DNA of 64,000 nt from JADLGH01 sp964586675 (GTDB lineage: Bacteria > Desulfobacterota_D > UBA1144 > Nemesobacterales > UBA2774). This document shows positions 1 through 8,957 of this stretch, one piece after another (within the stretch, counting starts at the first letter, position 1; every line of letters starts with the position of its first letter). The notes under the pieces were generated by a model, which did not search any database, was not told the DNA's origin, and saw only the letters and a list, made by a program, of their open reading frames with translations. A program made the translations under genes and the position numbers. The stretch is from the NCBI GenBank assembly GCA_964586675.1, contig CAZPHQ010000007.1, forward strand, positions 41,613 to 105,612. Direction: 5' to 3'.

Positions 1-1
1 A

Positions 2-697
2 ATTTCGTTCATGGGCGACGGCACGTTCTGGCACAGCGGCCTCACGAGCAGCATCGCCAACGCCGTCTACAATAATCAAAACGCGATACTCATCATACTG
101 GAGAATTTCTGGACATCGATGACAGGGCACCACGAAAACCCGGCGTCGGGCAAGAACATGAGGCAGGAAGGCGTGGGGATGGACATCGAAAAGGCTCTTC
201 GCGGCGCGGGAGTCAGGTGGATAAAGACAGTAAACCCCTACGACCTTACCGAATCCCTCGGCGTCCTCACGGAAGCCTACGAGGAAAACGAAGGCCTCAG
301 GGTGATAATATCGAGGGGCGAGTGCCAGCTCGAAAAAACGAGAAGAGAAAAGATCGTTCTGAAAAAGAATATAAAGGAAGGGAGAAGGATGGTGCAGAAA
401 AGGCTCGGAGTCGATTCCGAGGTCTGCACGGGAGATCATTCCTGCATGCGCTACAACGGATGTCCGTCGCTGACGCTGAAGGAAAGCCCCACCATCCTGA
501 GAGACGACCCGGTCGCGTTCATAGAACACTCCTGCGTCGGATGCGGCCTCTGCGGTGAGATAGCCCACGCCGCGGTCCTCTGCCCCTCTTTCTACAAAGT
601 GGAGATAATCGACAATCCCTCGTTCGTCGACAGGATTGGCGCGAAGATCAACCGCTCACTGCTTCATCTCATCTCGCGAAACGGCTGGACAGACTGA
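2..697 (+). CDS. iorA: Indolepyruvate ferredoxin oxidoreductase, alpha subunit (5' truncated)
   Basis: This is the C-terminal part of the thiamine-pyrophosphate subunit that oxidatively decarboxylates aryl-pyruvates from aromatic amino acids and passes electrons to ferredoxin. The frame is open to the window edge, so the N-terminal part is missing. Visible are the end of the TPP-binding domain (MGDGTFWHSGLTSSIANAV, then WTSMTGHHENPASG) and a C-terminal Fe-S region with a Cys run of the form C-x5-C-x5-CP, followed by CVGCGLCGE and a CP. This arrangement is typical of the long proteobacterial IorA. The partner iorB follows on the same strand after 142 bases. Identification is firm; only the true start lies outside the window. 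Confidence 0.93.
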   Translation: MSFMGDGTFWHSGLTSSIANAVYNNQNAILIILENFWTSMTGHHENPASGKNMRQEGVGMDIEKALRGAGVRWIKTVNPYDLTESLGVLTEAYEENEGLRVIISRGECQLEKTRREKIVLKKNIKEGRRMVQKRLGVDSEVCTGDHSCMRYNGCPSLTLKESPTILRDDPVAFIEHSCVGCGLCGEIAHAAVLCPSFYKVEIIDNPSFVDRIGAKINRSLLHLISRNGWTD

Positions 698-839
698 CGG
701 CTTCTTGCCGCCGTCCACTCGGCTGGCTACCAGGCGGGTTTTGATAACATCATAAGCCGGCGTGCGGGGCCTGAACGGTCCTCACGCGGCGGCCCACCCG
801 GCAGGCCGTAACTTTTGCTGACAGGAAAATTATTGTAGT

Positions 840-2468
840 ATGTCTCGAAAGAGGGAAGTAACATCCGAGATGGAAGGTAAGAGTGATTTAATTAAAATAA
901 TGGTCCCTGCGGTCGGCGGCCAGGGCGGAGGCGTGCTTACGGAATGGCTCGTCCAGGCCTTCTTTCTCGAAAATTACGACGTCCAGGGAATAAGCCTTCC
1001 CGGCCTCTCGCAGAGGGGCGGCTCCACCGTCTACTATCTCGAAGCCCATCCCAGGCCCGAATCCCCCGACAAGCAGATAATATTCGCGCAGTTCCCCGTG
1101 CCGGGCGAGGTGGACGTAATAATCTCGCAGGAATTCCTCGAGCTCGGAAGGGCGCTCCAGCTCGGCTACGGCTCCGACAGGACGACCATAGTCACCAGCA
1201 CACACAGAATTTATTCGACCCTCGAAAAGATGCCCATCGGGAGCGGCATCTATTCCGACGAGAACCTCCGGAAGATCGCGACCGCCTTTTCCTCGAAGCT
1301 GATAGAGCTTAACGCGCTCCAGCTCGCCAAGGACAACGGCATGGACGACCTCGCCGTAAACGCGATACTCTTCGGCGCGCTCGCCGCCTCGGGCCGCCTC
1401 CCGCTTTCGAAAGCGTCTTTCATATCTTCCGTCGAGAAGGTGGGGGTGGCGGTCAAGACTAACCTCCGCGGGTTCGACGTCGGCTGGAGCTTCGTCAGCT
1501 CGAGGAAGTACGCCGAGTCGGAAAAGAAAGCGGTGGTGTGGGAGACGTTCGTCAAAGCGAGGGCCGACAGGCTGGAGGAATACGAGAGAGAGGTCTACCT
1601 CGGAAAGGTGTCCCGGATCGAAACCGAATTCCCGTCACAGCTCCGGGAGATAATAGCGGAGTCGCTCTACAGGCTCATCGATTACCAGGACGAGGGATAC
1701 GCCGATACGTATATCGACGACGTCAGGGAGATATACAGGCTCGACGAATCCATGAAGGGGAATCTCAAGCTGACAGAGCACTTCGCCCGGAACCTCGCGC
1801 TCCTAATGAGCTATGAGGACGGCATCAGGGTAGCGGAGCTCAAGATAAAGTCCGAAAGGTTCAAGCGTATAAAAGAAGAGATGCGGCTCCGGGACGACCA
1901 GGTCTTCAAGGTAGTCGATTATTTAAAGCCCGACGCCGAGGAGCTCTACGGCCTCCTGCCGAACATCATTATCGCGCCCTTCGTGCGCATAATCGAGAGC
2001 CCGATATTCAGGAAGATATGGAGGCGGAAAAAGCCGATCACCTTCGCACAGACCCCTACCACGACGTCCTTCTCCGGTTATCTCCGGCTCTGGATGATGA
2101 CCAAAATAAAATTCATGAGGCCCCATTCCTACAGGTTCAGAAAGGAGAGGGCGCTCATGCGGAAGTATAGGGAATCGACAATTTACTACGCCGGGCTCGA
2201 CTACAAGCTCGGTAGCCTCGTCGCCAGGAGCGGGTCGATGGTGAAGGGATACGGCAAGGTAAGGCGAAGGACGATAAAGGCCTTTTACAGGTTCATAGAC
2301 AACATCGTCTTTCCGCTCTCAGAGTTCGAAAGGAACAAGAGAAAGAACTACGACATAACCATAGAAGTGGCGGAAGAGGCATTGAAGCTAATCTCGGGCG
2401 AGTCCGTCGAGGGAATCGACAAGGCCGAAAGGCTCGCGCGCGAGATACTCGAGCAGCGCGCCGCCTGA
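840..2468 (+). CDS. iorB: Indolepyruvate oxidoreductase, beta subunit with C-terminal extension
   Basis: Beta subunit of the indolepyruvate:ferredoxin oxidoreductase, working with the iorA product just upstream. Residues about 20-210 hold the pyruvate-ferredoxin-oxidoreductase gamma-like domain, with the glycine-rich VPAVGGQGGGVLTEWL and the conserved GLSQRGGSTVYY. Residues about 215-530 form the long, basic, helical C-terminal domain found in the larger form of this subunit (DUF6537-type). The 542-residue length fits that form. The start is uncertain: ATG 840 has no clear ribosome site, whereas the in-frame ATG at 870 has a purine-rich GAGGGAAG 10-15 bases upstream, and ATG 900 would begin right at the conserved domain. 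A weak terminator hairpin follows at 2535. Confidence 0.92.
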   Translation: MSRKREVTSEMEGKSDLIKIMVPAVGGQGGGVLTEWLVQAFFLENYDVQGISLPGLSQRGGSTVYYLEAHPRPESPDKQIIFAQFPVPGEVDVIISQEFLELGRALQLGYGSDRTTIVTSTHRIYSTLEKMPIGSGIYSDENLRKIATAFSSKLIELNALQLAKDNGMDDLAVNAILFGALAASGRLPLSKASFISSVEKVGVAVKTNLRGFDVGWSFVSSRKYAESEKKAVVWETFVKARADRLEEYEREVYLGKVSRIETEFPSQLREIIAESLYRLIDYQDEGYADTYIDDVREIYRLDESMKGNLKLTEHFARNLALLMSYEDGIRVAELKIKSERFKRIKEEMRLRDDQVFKVVDYLKPDAEELYGLLPNIIIAPFVRIIESPIFRKIWRRKKPITFAQTPTTTSFSGYLRLWMMTKIKFMRPHSYRFRKERALMRKYRESTIYYAGLDYKLGSLVARSGSMVKGYGKVRRRTIKAFYRFIDNIVFPLSEFERNKRKNYDITIEVAEEALKLISGESVEGIDKAERLAREILEQRAA

Positions 2469-2534
2469 AGCCGCGAAATTCCAACGCCTCCATTCCTGTT
2501 TCAGCTTTCAAGTCGGATTATTCGAGGGAATATC

Positions 2535-2555
2535 AACGCCCTGCTCAGGCGTTTT
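2535..2555 (+). terminator. Probable rho-independent terminator after iorB
   Basis: AACGCC (2535-2540) and GGCGTT (2548-2553) form a 6-bp stem with a 7-base loop, followed by a short T tract on the plus strand. It overlaps the last codons of the convergent carA gene, whose stop codon lies in the loop. The stem is short, so confidence is moderate. Confidence 0.45.
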
Positions 2556-3669
2556 CCTTCATCATTTCGACGAATTCCTCGAAAAGATAGGAAGAATCGT
2601 GCGGGCCCGGCGAGGCTTCCGGATGGTACTGCACGGAAAACGCCTTGTGCTCTTTATGACGTAGTCCTTCCACAGTATCGTCGTTTAGATTTATGTGGGT
2701 AATCTCGACATCGCTCCCGAGGCTCTCCGGATCAACGGCGAAGCCGTGATTCTGCGAAGTTATCTCGACCTTCCCGGTTCTCAGGTCCTTTACAGGCTGG
2801 TTCCCGCCCCTGTGCCCGAACTTGAGCTTATAGGTCTTTCCGCCGAGCGCGAGCCCGAGAATCTGGTGCCCGAGGCAGATGCCGAAAACAGGCTTCTTGC
2901 CTATGAGATTTCTCACGCTCTCGACAGCATAGGCCACCGCAGCAGGGTCCCCCGGTCCGTTCGAAAGAAATATGCCGTCGGGATTCATGGCCAGCACCTC
3001 ATGCGGAGGCGTCCTCGATGGCACGACGGTAACGTCGCACCCGAGGTCAGCGAGCTTTCTGAGTATATTCTGCTTTAGGCCGTAGTCGTAGGCTGCAACC
3101 TTAAAACGCTTCCCCCCGGCTGAAGAGCCTTCACCCTCCGGCCGCCATGCGCCTGTGCCTTCGCTCCAGGTATAAGGGTTTTCACAGCTCACTTCCGTGA
3201 CGAGATCGACGCCTACAATCCCTTGAGCGTCGCGCACCCTGCGTAAAAGGCTCTCGGGGTCGGTGTCTATCGTCGACACTGCCGCCTTCTGCGCGCCCTT
3301 AGAGCGTATAAGCTTCGTCAGCGCGCGCGTGTCGACGCCCTCTATGCCGACGACGCCGTACTTCGCCATGTATGAGCCGAGGTCATTCTCCGAGCGCCAG
3401 TTGCTCGGGTCCTTCCAGTATTCTCTGACGACGAGCGCCTTTAAAAAGGGCCTTCTCGATTCGGCGTCCTCGGGGTTTACCCCGTAGTTGCCGATCTCCG
3501 GATAGGTCATCGTCACTATCTGGCCGTTGTAGGAGGGGTCGGTCAGTATCTCCTGATAACCCGTCATCGAGGTATTGAAAACTACCTCGCCGTGGGCCTC
3601 TCCTTCCGCCCCGAATCCTCGCCCCTCGAATACTGTTCCGTCCTCGATCACAAGAATGGCTTTTTTCAT
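2545..3669 (-). CDS. carA: Carbamoyl-phosphate synthase small (glutaminase) subunit
   Basis: CarA hydrolyses glutamine and channels ammonia to CarB for carbamoyl phosphate, the precursor of pyrimidines and arginine. The N-terminal CPSase small-chain domain (about 1-150) has the conserved FNTSMTGYQEILTDPSY. The C-terminal class I glutamine amidotransferase domain (about 188-370) has the nucleophile Cys265 in GICLGHQILGLALGG and the His349/Glu351 pair in QYHPEA. The 374-residue length is normal and the protein is complete. No carB lies beside it, so the subunits are split in this genome. It converges with iorB. No strong ribosome site is seen before ATG 3669. Confidence 0.97.
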   Translation of the reverse strand: MKKAILVIEDGTVFEGRGFGAEGEAHGEVVFNTSMTGYQEILTDPSYNGQIVTMTYPEIGNYGVNPEDAESRRPFLKALVVREYWKDPSNWRSENDLGSYMAKYGVVGIEGVDTRALTKLIRSKGAQKAAVSTIDTDPESLLRRVRDAQGIVGVDLVTEVSCENPYTWSEGTGAWRPEGEGSSAGGKRFKVAAYDYGLKQNILRKLADLGCDVTVVPSRTPPHEVLAMNPDGIFLSNGPGDPAAVAYAVESVRNLIGKKPVFGICLGHQILGLALGGKTYKLKFGHRGGNQPVKDLRTGKVEITSQNHGFAVDPESLGSDVEITHINLNDDTVEGLRHKEHKAFSVQYHPEASPGPHDSSYLFEEFVEMMKENA

Positions 3670-3826
3670 GGTTCGGTTGGAAAATACATTTGAAAAACCT
3701 GCGTGTCAAACTTTAACCGCGGAGTCTCCGTGAACTGGCTTTTATTGCTTCATTTTCCTCTGAAGCGGCTTAATATATTTTCGAAGCCGTGCGTAGTCGG
3801 CCTGTTTGTTTGGGGCTGCGCCGTTA

Positions 3827-4915
3827 TCAATGGAAAAATATTGCCATAAGGATTTCCGCAAAAATAAGGGCGATGATTATGATCTCGAGAGTCTGGCTCT
3901 GTACAGTCCTCACCCTGTCGGTAAGAACCTGATAAAGGTTCGCTATAATGTCGAGCTTCCGGGAAATCGCGCTTTGCCACGCCCGGAGATAGAGTCTCTC
4001 CGCCGCCGCAGCGTGAACGCGGGCGAGATACAGGTCGCCTATCAGCTTGAGTGCGTTGTCCACCCTTTCGGCCAGGAGGAGCGATTCGAGCCTCAGCTCA
4101 GCCAGGTCCTGTATCGCCTTCCGGTTCGGCGTGCGGAGCGGAAGGAGCCAGTCGCTCTGCTTCAGTGATATACCATGATAGTCCCCGATTCTCCGGTCGA
4201 GCTGGTCGTCTATGTAGCGTGCCTCCATGAGCTCGACGTTCAGAAACTCGAGGACGTAAGCGGTGTCGTTATAGTCGCGGTCATATACGAGGGCGGCGTT
4301 CCAGTCAACGACTACGAGATCGTTTTCGTAGTAGGATATCCTGTGATTGAGCGCCTCCTCCTGCTGCTGCCGGCTGAGGGGCTCCGTTTCGAACCTCAGC
4401 ACCTGCGCTATCGGCGCGGCGTTGTCGGAAAGAAGCCCGGCGGCTGTCATCGGCTGATCGAAGCTCTCGACGACGAATAAATAATAATCCTCGACGAGGT
4501 GCGAGAGCTCGGGGCGCGTAATGGCCGGCCTGATTTCTTCCATGAACTTCTGAATCCGCTCCCGGGCGCGGGATTCGAGGTTGAGGTCGTAGAGCGCCCG
4601 GCTGATTTGCTTAAGCTCCTCGAACGCGAGGCCTCCGGGAAGGGGCCACTGATAAGAAAGACTCGCGGCGCCGAAATCGAATACCGTGACCTGCGCCTGT
4701 CCCGCTTCCGATAAACCGAAAACGGATTTAACGTCTCCGAGATGTGCTACCACGGGCGGCTTTGCGAGCTGGAGGAATGCGGGCGTCTGCTTTTTCAGCG
4801 ATAATGGCCGCACGGGTGCTGACGAGGGCACGCCGCTCAGCTTATCCAGCGCGACTTCAAACCCGATGTCGAAGGCGAGCAGCGCTATAACCCTTCCTTT
4901 CTGAATTCTGATCAC
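3827..4915 (-). CDS. RMD1/YagE family (DUF155) membrane-anchored protein
   Basis: Member of the RMD1/DUF155 family, related to yeast Rmd1/Rmd8 and widespread in bacteria; its bacterial function is unknown. The family core lies at about residues 60-310, with the signature YYENDLVVVDWNAALVYD in the middle. A long helical stretch follows, then one C-terminal transmembrane helix (about 340-360, IIIIALIFAEILMAIFF) that would anchor the protein with its bulk in the cytoplasm. Length (362 residues) fits the family. The start is GTG at 4915; an ATG-TGA lies immediately upstream and there is no strong ribosome site, so the start is tentative. It stands alone, transcribed away from the HD-GYP regulator. 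Confidence 0.85.
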   Translation of the reverse strand: MIRIQKGRVIALLAFDIGFEVALDKLSGVPSSAPVRPLSLKKQTPAFLQLAKPPVVAHLGDVKSVFGLSEAGQAQVTVFDFGAASLSYQWPLPGGLAFEELKQISRALYDLNLESRARERIQKFMEEIRPAITRPELSHLVEDYYLFVVESFDQPMTAAGLLSDNAAPIAQVLRFETEPLSRQQQEEALNHRISYYENDLVVVDWNAALVYDRDYNDTAYVLEFLNVELMEARYIDDQLDRRIGDYHGISLKQSDWLLPLRTPNRKAIQDLAELRLESLLLAERVDNALKLIGDLYLARVHAAAAERLYLRAWQSAISRKLDIIANLYQVLTDRVRTVQSQTLEIIIIALIFAEILMAIFFH

Positions 4916-5157
4916 ATGGTTAAGTCTACACCGCCGAAGAGGTTTTCTATAACGCGGCTCCTTAGTCCCCCGGCGGGGCGGGAAAATGCCGTGTAGAAGC
5001 CACGGCTGCGATTTTAAATCAAGCTTTACAAATAGTTAGGGCGAACTCCTGTATTTCGAAGTCTATACCGGCGGCGAACGACGCTGGCCGGCCGGCACGG
5101 CTGGATTAATTTCGCTTGATAAGAATGAGAATTTGCTGTATCACTAGTGGTGAGGAC

Positions 5158-6282
5158 ATGAGCACTGCCGCCACAATACTCCAGCAAAGAGACAGGGCGC
5201 TACGAGATAAGATACTGATAGTCGACGACGAAGACGCTATCAGAAGCCTTTTTGTCGAAGCGCTGAACGAGCTCGGATACGACTGCGACGTCGCCAAGAA
5301 CGGGCTCGAATGTCTCGAGAAATTCTACAGGGTCAGGGACTACGACGTCGTTCTCCTCGACGTCCAGATGCCCGAGCTGAACGGCATCGAAACCCTGAAG
5401 AAGCTGAAATCCTATTCTCCGGACCTTTCCGTCATCATGGTCTCCGCTTCGCGGGAGATCGAAAACGTCCGCGTCGCGCTCAGGGAAGGCGCGTACGATT
5501 ACGTCTTCAAGCCCTTTAACGTCATCGACGTCGATGCGGTCATAAGGCGTGCGCTCCAAAGAGCGAACCTCATAAAGGCTAACAAGGACTACCAGAAAAA
5601 CCTCGAAAGGAAAGTCGCGGACCAGACAAGAGAGCTCGTGAAGCTCTATTCCGGGACGCTCGAGGCCATGATACTCGCTCTCGATCTCAGGGAGCGCGAA
5701 ACAGGCCATCATTCCTACAGGGTCACGGAATACGCGCTTAACCTCGGAAGGCATCTCAGGCTCGACGAATCGCAGCTTTCCGTGATAGCCAAGGGGGCTC
5801 TCCTTCACGACATAGGCAAGATCGGCGTTCCCGACAATATCCTGCTCAAGCCCGACAGCCTGACAGACGAAGAGTGGGAGCTAATGAAGCAGCACGCGCA
5901 TCTCGGCTACGAGCTCCTGAACAAGATCGAGTTCCTCGAAGAATCGTCGCTGATAGTCTATACGCACCACGAGCGCTACGACGGGAAGGGCTATCCGCAG
6001 GGACTCGCCGGCGACGACATTCCGCTCGGGGCGAGAATATTCTCCGTCGTCGACGCCTTCGACGCGATGACTTCGAAGAGGGTTTACAAGAAAGCGATGC
6101 CGTTCGAAGAGGCCGTAGACAGGATAAGAGAATCTTCCGGCACCCAGTTCGATCCGGTAGTGGTCGATACATTCGTCAACGTCCCCGTCGACGAGTGGAA
6201 GAATATCAGAAAGAAGGTTGCAAGCTCGGGCTCTCAGTATTTAAAAGGCCTCATGTTCGAGCTCAGCAAGCACAGGATTTAA
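5158..6282 (+). CDS. Response regulator with HD-GYP c-di-GMP phosphodiesterase domain
   Basis: A two-domain regulator expected to degrade cyclic di-GMP in response to phosphorylation by an unlinked histidine kinase. The receiver domain (about residues 18-130) keeps the acidic pair Asp23/Asp24, the phospho-acceptor Asp68 (LLDVQMPE) and the FKP lysine 118. A short coiled linker (about 140-165) leads to the HD-GYP domain, with HDIGK at 217-221 and HHERYDGKGYP at 270-280, so both metal-binding and GYP signatures are intact. I chose ATG 5158, because the receiver fold begins soon after and GGTGAGG precedes it, although that spacing is short. In-frame TTG 5116 and ATG 5125 are alternatives. A c-di-GMP riboswitch at 40.6 kb shows that the signal is used in this genome. 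Confidence 0.93.
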   Translation: MSTAATILQQRDRALRDKILIVDDEDAIRSLFVEALNELGYDCDVAKNGLECLEKFYRVRDYDVVLLDVQMPELNGIETLKKLKSYSPDLSVIMVSASREIENVRVALREGAYDYVFKPFNVIDVDAVIRRALQRANLIKANKDYQKNLERKVADQTRELVKLYSGTLEAMILALDLRERETGHHSYRVTEYALNLGRHLRLDESQLSVIAKGALLHDIGKIGVPDNILLKPDSLTDEEWELMKQHAHLGYELLNKIEFLEESSLIVYTHHERYDGKGYPQGLAGDDIPLGARIFSVVDAFDAMTSKRVYKKAMPFEEAVDRIRESSGTQFDPVVVDTFVNVPVDEWKNIRKKVASSGSQYLKGLMFELSKHRI

Positions 6283-6398
6283 GCTTGATCAGCGGATTCT
6301 CTTTCTGTCCCATTCTTCAATTAAATCTTTCTATCTCCTGCAAACTAAACCTGCGTTGAAAGTCTGTCCACATAAACCTCTTTTTGTTTCAGTGTGAA

Positions 6399-6428
6399 TT
6401 GACAATAGGTAATCAACCGTGTGATAAT
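6399..6428 (+). promoter_or_regulatory. Consensus sigma70-type promoter of the AT-rich cassette
   Basis: A perfect -35 box TTGACA (6399-6404) and GATAAT (6423-6428) are separated by 18 bases, with a TGT extended -10 element just before the -10 box. Initiation near 6435 would leave a leader of about 145 bases before ATG 6581. It is the only clear promoter in the 298-base gap after the HD-GYP gene. It suggests that the downstream pair is expressed independently of its neighbours. Confidence 0.7.
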
Positions 6429-6580
6429 ATTGTATGAAATATTGAATTAAAATTTTAGAATAAACTTGTTCTGATCGATGTCAAAACTAAAGTTGTGGAA
6501 TCTTAAACGAAACGAGAACAGCTTCAATAACAAAACAATTAAAAGGTACTTAGGGCTGCAACCAATTGGGGGCATAGCTT

Positions 6581-7573
6581 ATGAAAAGTTTGGTGATTGA
6601 TGGCTTGCTAAAACAGGGGCCGGATTCCACCGCTGCACAAATCGCTATGTGGGAGAATATGACGATTTGGAAAACGGCTTATCAAAAGCTAACTTCACTA
6701 TATACAGCCCAAGATGAAATAAGCAGAATGATTGAGAAAGAAAGAGCTGTCTTGGTGCGAAGCTTTAGAAGGAAGCCGCTTGCGTTGGAAGGCATACTCT
6801 TGAATTTAATTTGTGAGCACCTTTCTATTGGTGCAAGCAAAGTAAGAAGTATCGGCGACTTGGATGATTTAGGTCAAGAAATCGAAGATTGGGTAATCGT
6901 ATTGCAGAAAAAGGCGTCTAAAGATAATTTTCAGGGGGATAATATACACGATTTGATTCAGTACAATGTGCAAAAGATGTTCGACGACTTGTCAGTGAAA
7001 TTTGAAAAGAAAAACAAGGATGAACAGGAAGAAATTGTTAAAAAGATAATGGAAGTCATTGATGAAATGCCTGATGAACAAAAAGAGATACTACGTAAGA
7101 AACTTAGCATCGATTCTATAAGTCAAGAAGCTGTTAGTAAGGCAATTTCAACGGGCGCCTTGGGCGTTGCATTTGCAGGTCTTGTGGAAATAGCCGGATT
7201 CTCAGCATTTGTCTTTGCGGTAGAAGCGCTAGCTGCGATCGCCGGAATCGTAGGTTTGACTCTGCCTTTTGCGGCCTATACAACACTAACATCAATGATG
7301 GCAGCTTTGGCTAATCCATTACTTGTTATCCCAGCTACGATAGGCCTTGGCTATTTCATGACTAAGAGAGGGAACCGTACAATCAGAGATAATCTCTTGC
7401 CAACCATCGTTACGCAGATAGCAGTATCAGCTACTAAGGAAGGCGATACCTTTAAAAAATCCGAACAGTTATTTAGGCGGTTAAAAAAACTAAATTCTAA
7501 TTCAAGACAAGAAAATTTATACACAAAAACGAAAATATGGCTATCGAATCTTAAGATAGGCGATAACAAGTGA
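6581..7573 (+). CDS. Putative membrane protein of an AT-rich two-gene cassette
   Basis: No confident family match. The 330-residue protein has a helical, charged N-terminal half with a Lys/Glu-rich coiled stretch (about 138-175). A hydrophobic Gly/Ala-rich block follows at about 187-260, long enough for two or three membrane helices, then a basic tail. The overall plan (charged helices, Ala/Gly membrane block, then NLLPTIVTQIAV) loosely recalls YaaW/DUF3944-type proteins, but that is only an impression. TGGGGGC lies about 10 bases before ATG 6581. Its stop overlaps the start of the next gene (GTGA at 7570-7573), so the two are translationally coupled. Base composition is clearly AT-richer than the flanking housekeeping genes, suggesting acquisition by transfer. 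Confidence 0.75.
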   Translation: MKSLVIDGLLKQGPDSTAAQIAMWENMTIWKTAYQKLTSLYTAQDEISRMIEKERAVLVRSFRRKPLALEGILLNLICEHLSIGASKVRSIGDLDDLGQEIEDWVIVLQKKASKDNFQGDNIHDLIQYNVQKMFDDLSVKFEKKNKDEQEEIVKKIMEVIDEMPDEQKEILRKKLSIDSISQEAVSKAISTGALGVAFAGLVEIAGFSAFVFAVEALAAIAGIVGLTLPFAAYTTLTSMMAALANPLLVIPATIGLGYFMTKRGNRTIRDNLLPTIVTQIAVSATKEGDTFKKSEQLFRRLKKLNSNSRQENLYTKTKIWLSNLKIGDNK

Positions 7574-8895
7574 ACAATATTGGGATTGTTGAGCGTATCC
7601 AAGAATTAACCCAGCAATCATCTAATCCTATCGACATTTTAAATAGTCAAGTTAATCCATCCAAACCTGAAGAGAAATTATTATCCATATTGTCTGCTTC
7701 TAAAGACATAAAAACCGATGTTTGTATTGTCGGGCTTACTATTGGTGATTTGATTTATGATACTCTGAGATTGGACCCTAACGTAATCCAAGCGACGGAT
7801 TTTGCAAGAGCAGAAGACTTGGGAAATGTGTTCAAATTCTCCGTTTATGCAGACAAGTTAAAAGAGTTACCTGAGTCAACTTTTGAGGGTCACATAGACA
7901 ATTTAAAAGGATATGTAGGCGAAAGGTTTGTTGCCCAGCAATTACAATCGGCGGGGATGGAAGTTGAATTCCCGAATGATTCAAACCAAACGGGATATGA
8001 CTTGCTGGTTAATGGTGATACTTTTCAAGTAAAATGTGTTGCCGATAAATCATCGATATTGGAACATCTGGATAAGAATCCAGACGTCCCGGTTTTCGTT
8101 AATGAGGAAATCATATCCTCACTCGACGGAGTGCCTAATGTCTATCCCGTAGAAGGTTTCTCTTTACAAACAATAGAAAATTCAACACGTGAAGCATTTG
8201 GACTCGGTGATGAAGTATTAGATTTTGAGATTCCATTTATAGCTCTGGGCGTAGCAATAGGTAAAAATGCCTATATGATGTGGAATAGAGAAACCGACTT
8301 AAAACACGGTGCAATTAATGTCGCATATGATGTAGTAGGTGGCTGGGTGGGAGGGGAAATCGGAGCTTCCAGTTTAGCGTTTTTTGGAAGTCTCCTAGCG
8401 CCTTATGCTGTTGTCGTTGGAGGTTTGGTGGGTGCTGCTTCTGGCTCTATGTATGGGAGGCGCTTGTTTTCGAAAGCCAAGAGATTTGTTCATACACGTA
8501 AAGAGGAGGAGCTTGCAGAAAAAACACTGAAGGAATTTATAAGTAAATCTTATGATTCCAGCCAAAATTCAAGAGAAATATTTGAGAAAAAGGTACAAGA
8601 ATTAATTTTTAACCTTAGCCAAAAAGGGGACTCTATCGGATTTCTTACGAAATATGCTAAGAGAAGAATTACCAGCGAAAGAAATTATTTCAAAGATAAG
8701 ATCCGAACACTTTCTGTTGCCAGAAAAAATCCGAGAGTATTGGCAGCAGAATCGGAAGATATTTTAATTGCTGGTCTAAATAGCATATCATTATCCTTAA
8801 GGGCGAAAGTACATCCGCATTCAGTTAAAAGAGCGATGGACAATTTGATAGAATCTCTTAAAGTGCTAGAAGAAAAAAGGGAAAAATTACTGTAA
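7570..8895 (+). CDS. PD-(D/E)XK nuclease-like protein with glycine-zipper membrane segment
   Basis: A 441-residue protein coupled to the gene before it by a 4-base overlap, with a GTG start at 7570. Residues about 112-156 show the pattern of a restriction-endonuclease-like fold: Glu118 in LKGYVGERFVAQQL, Asp144 in TGYDLLVNG and Gln153-Val-Lys155 in TFQVKC (E...D...QxK). Next comes a Gly-rich hydrophobic zone (about 222-292) with repeated GxxxG-like spacing (GGWVGGEIG, VVVGGLVGAASG) that could insert in a membrane, then a basic helical C-terminal region of about 145 residues. This joins a nuclease-like fold and a membrane module in one chain. The function is unknown; a defence or conflict role is an inference from the architecture, low GC and cassette layout. 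Confidence 0.78.
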   Translation: MNNIGIVERIQELTQQSSNPIDILNSQVNPSKPEEKLLSILSASKDIKTDVCIVGLTIGDLIYDTLRLDPNVIQATDFARAEDLGNVFKFSVYADKLKELPESTFEGHIDNLKGYVGERFVAQQLQSAGMEVEFPNDSNQTGYDLLVNGDTFQVKCVADKSSILEHLDKNPDVPVFVNEEIISSLDGVPNVYPVEGFSLQTIENSTREAFGLGDEVLDFEIPFIALGVAIGKNAYMMWNRETDLKHGAINVAYDVVGGWVGGEIGASSLAFFGSLLAPYAVVVGGLVGAASGSMYGRRLFSKAKRFVHTRKEEELAEKTLKEFISKSYDSSQNSREIFEKKVQELIFNLSQKGDSIGFLTKYAKRRITSERNYFKDKIRTLSVARKNPRVLAAESEDILIAGLNSISLSLRAKVHPHSVKRAMDNLIESLKVLEEKREKLL

Positions 8896-8932
8896 TTTTC
8901 ATAAGTTATGGGTTCTGACGGTCTTATGAAAA
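8896..8932. terminator. Inverted repeat directly after the cassette
   Basis: TTTTCATAAG (8896-8905) is exactly inverted as CTTATGAAAA (8923-8932), a perfect 10-bp stem with a 17-base loop that starts on the base after the stop codon. An inner GGGTT/AACCC can pair instead of part of it. It lies between two convergent genes and could act as a bidirectional terminator, but no long T tract follows. It may also mark the edge of the acquired segment. Confidence 0.5.
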
Positions 8933-8957
8933 CCCAGACCGTGCGAATGTTATGTAT

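Noticed and set aside
698..839. GC-rich gap between iorA and iorB as a possible terminator or attenuator
   Set aside because: Several short GC stems can be drawn but none has a clean stem plus T tract.
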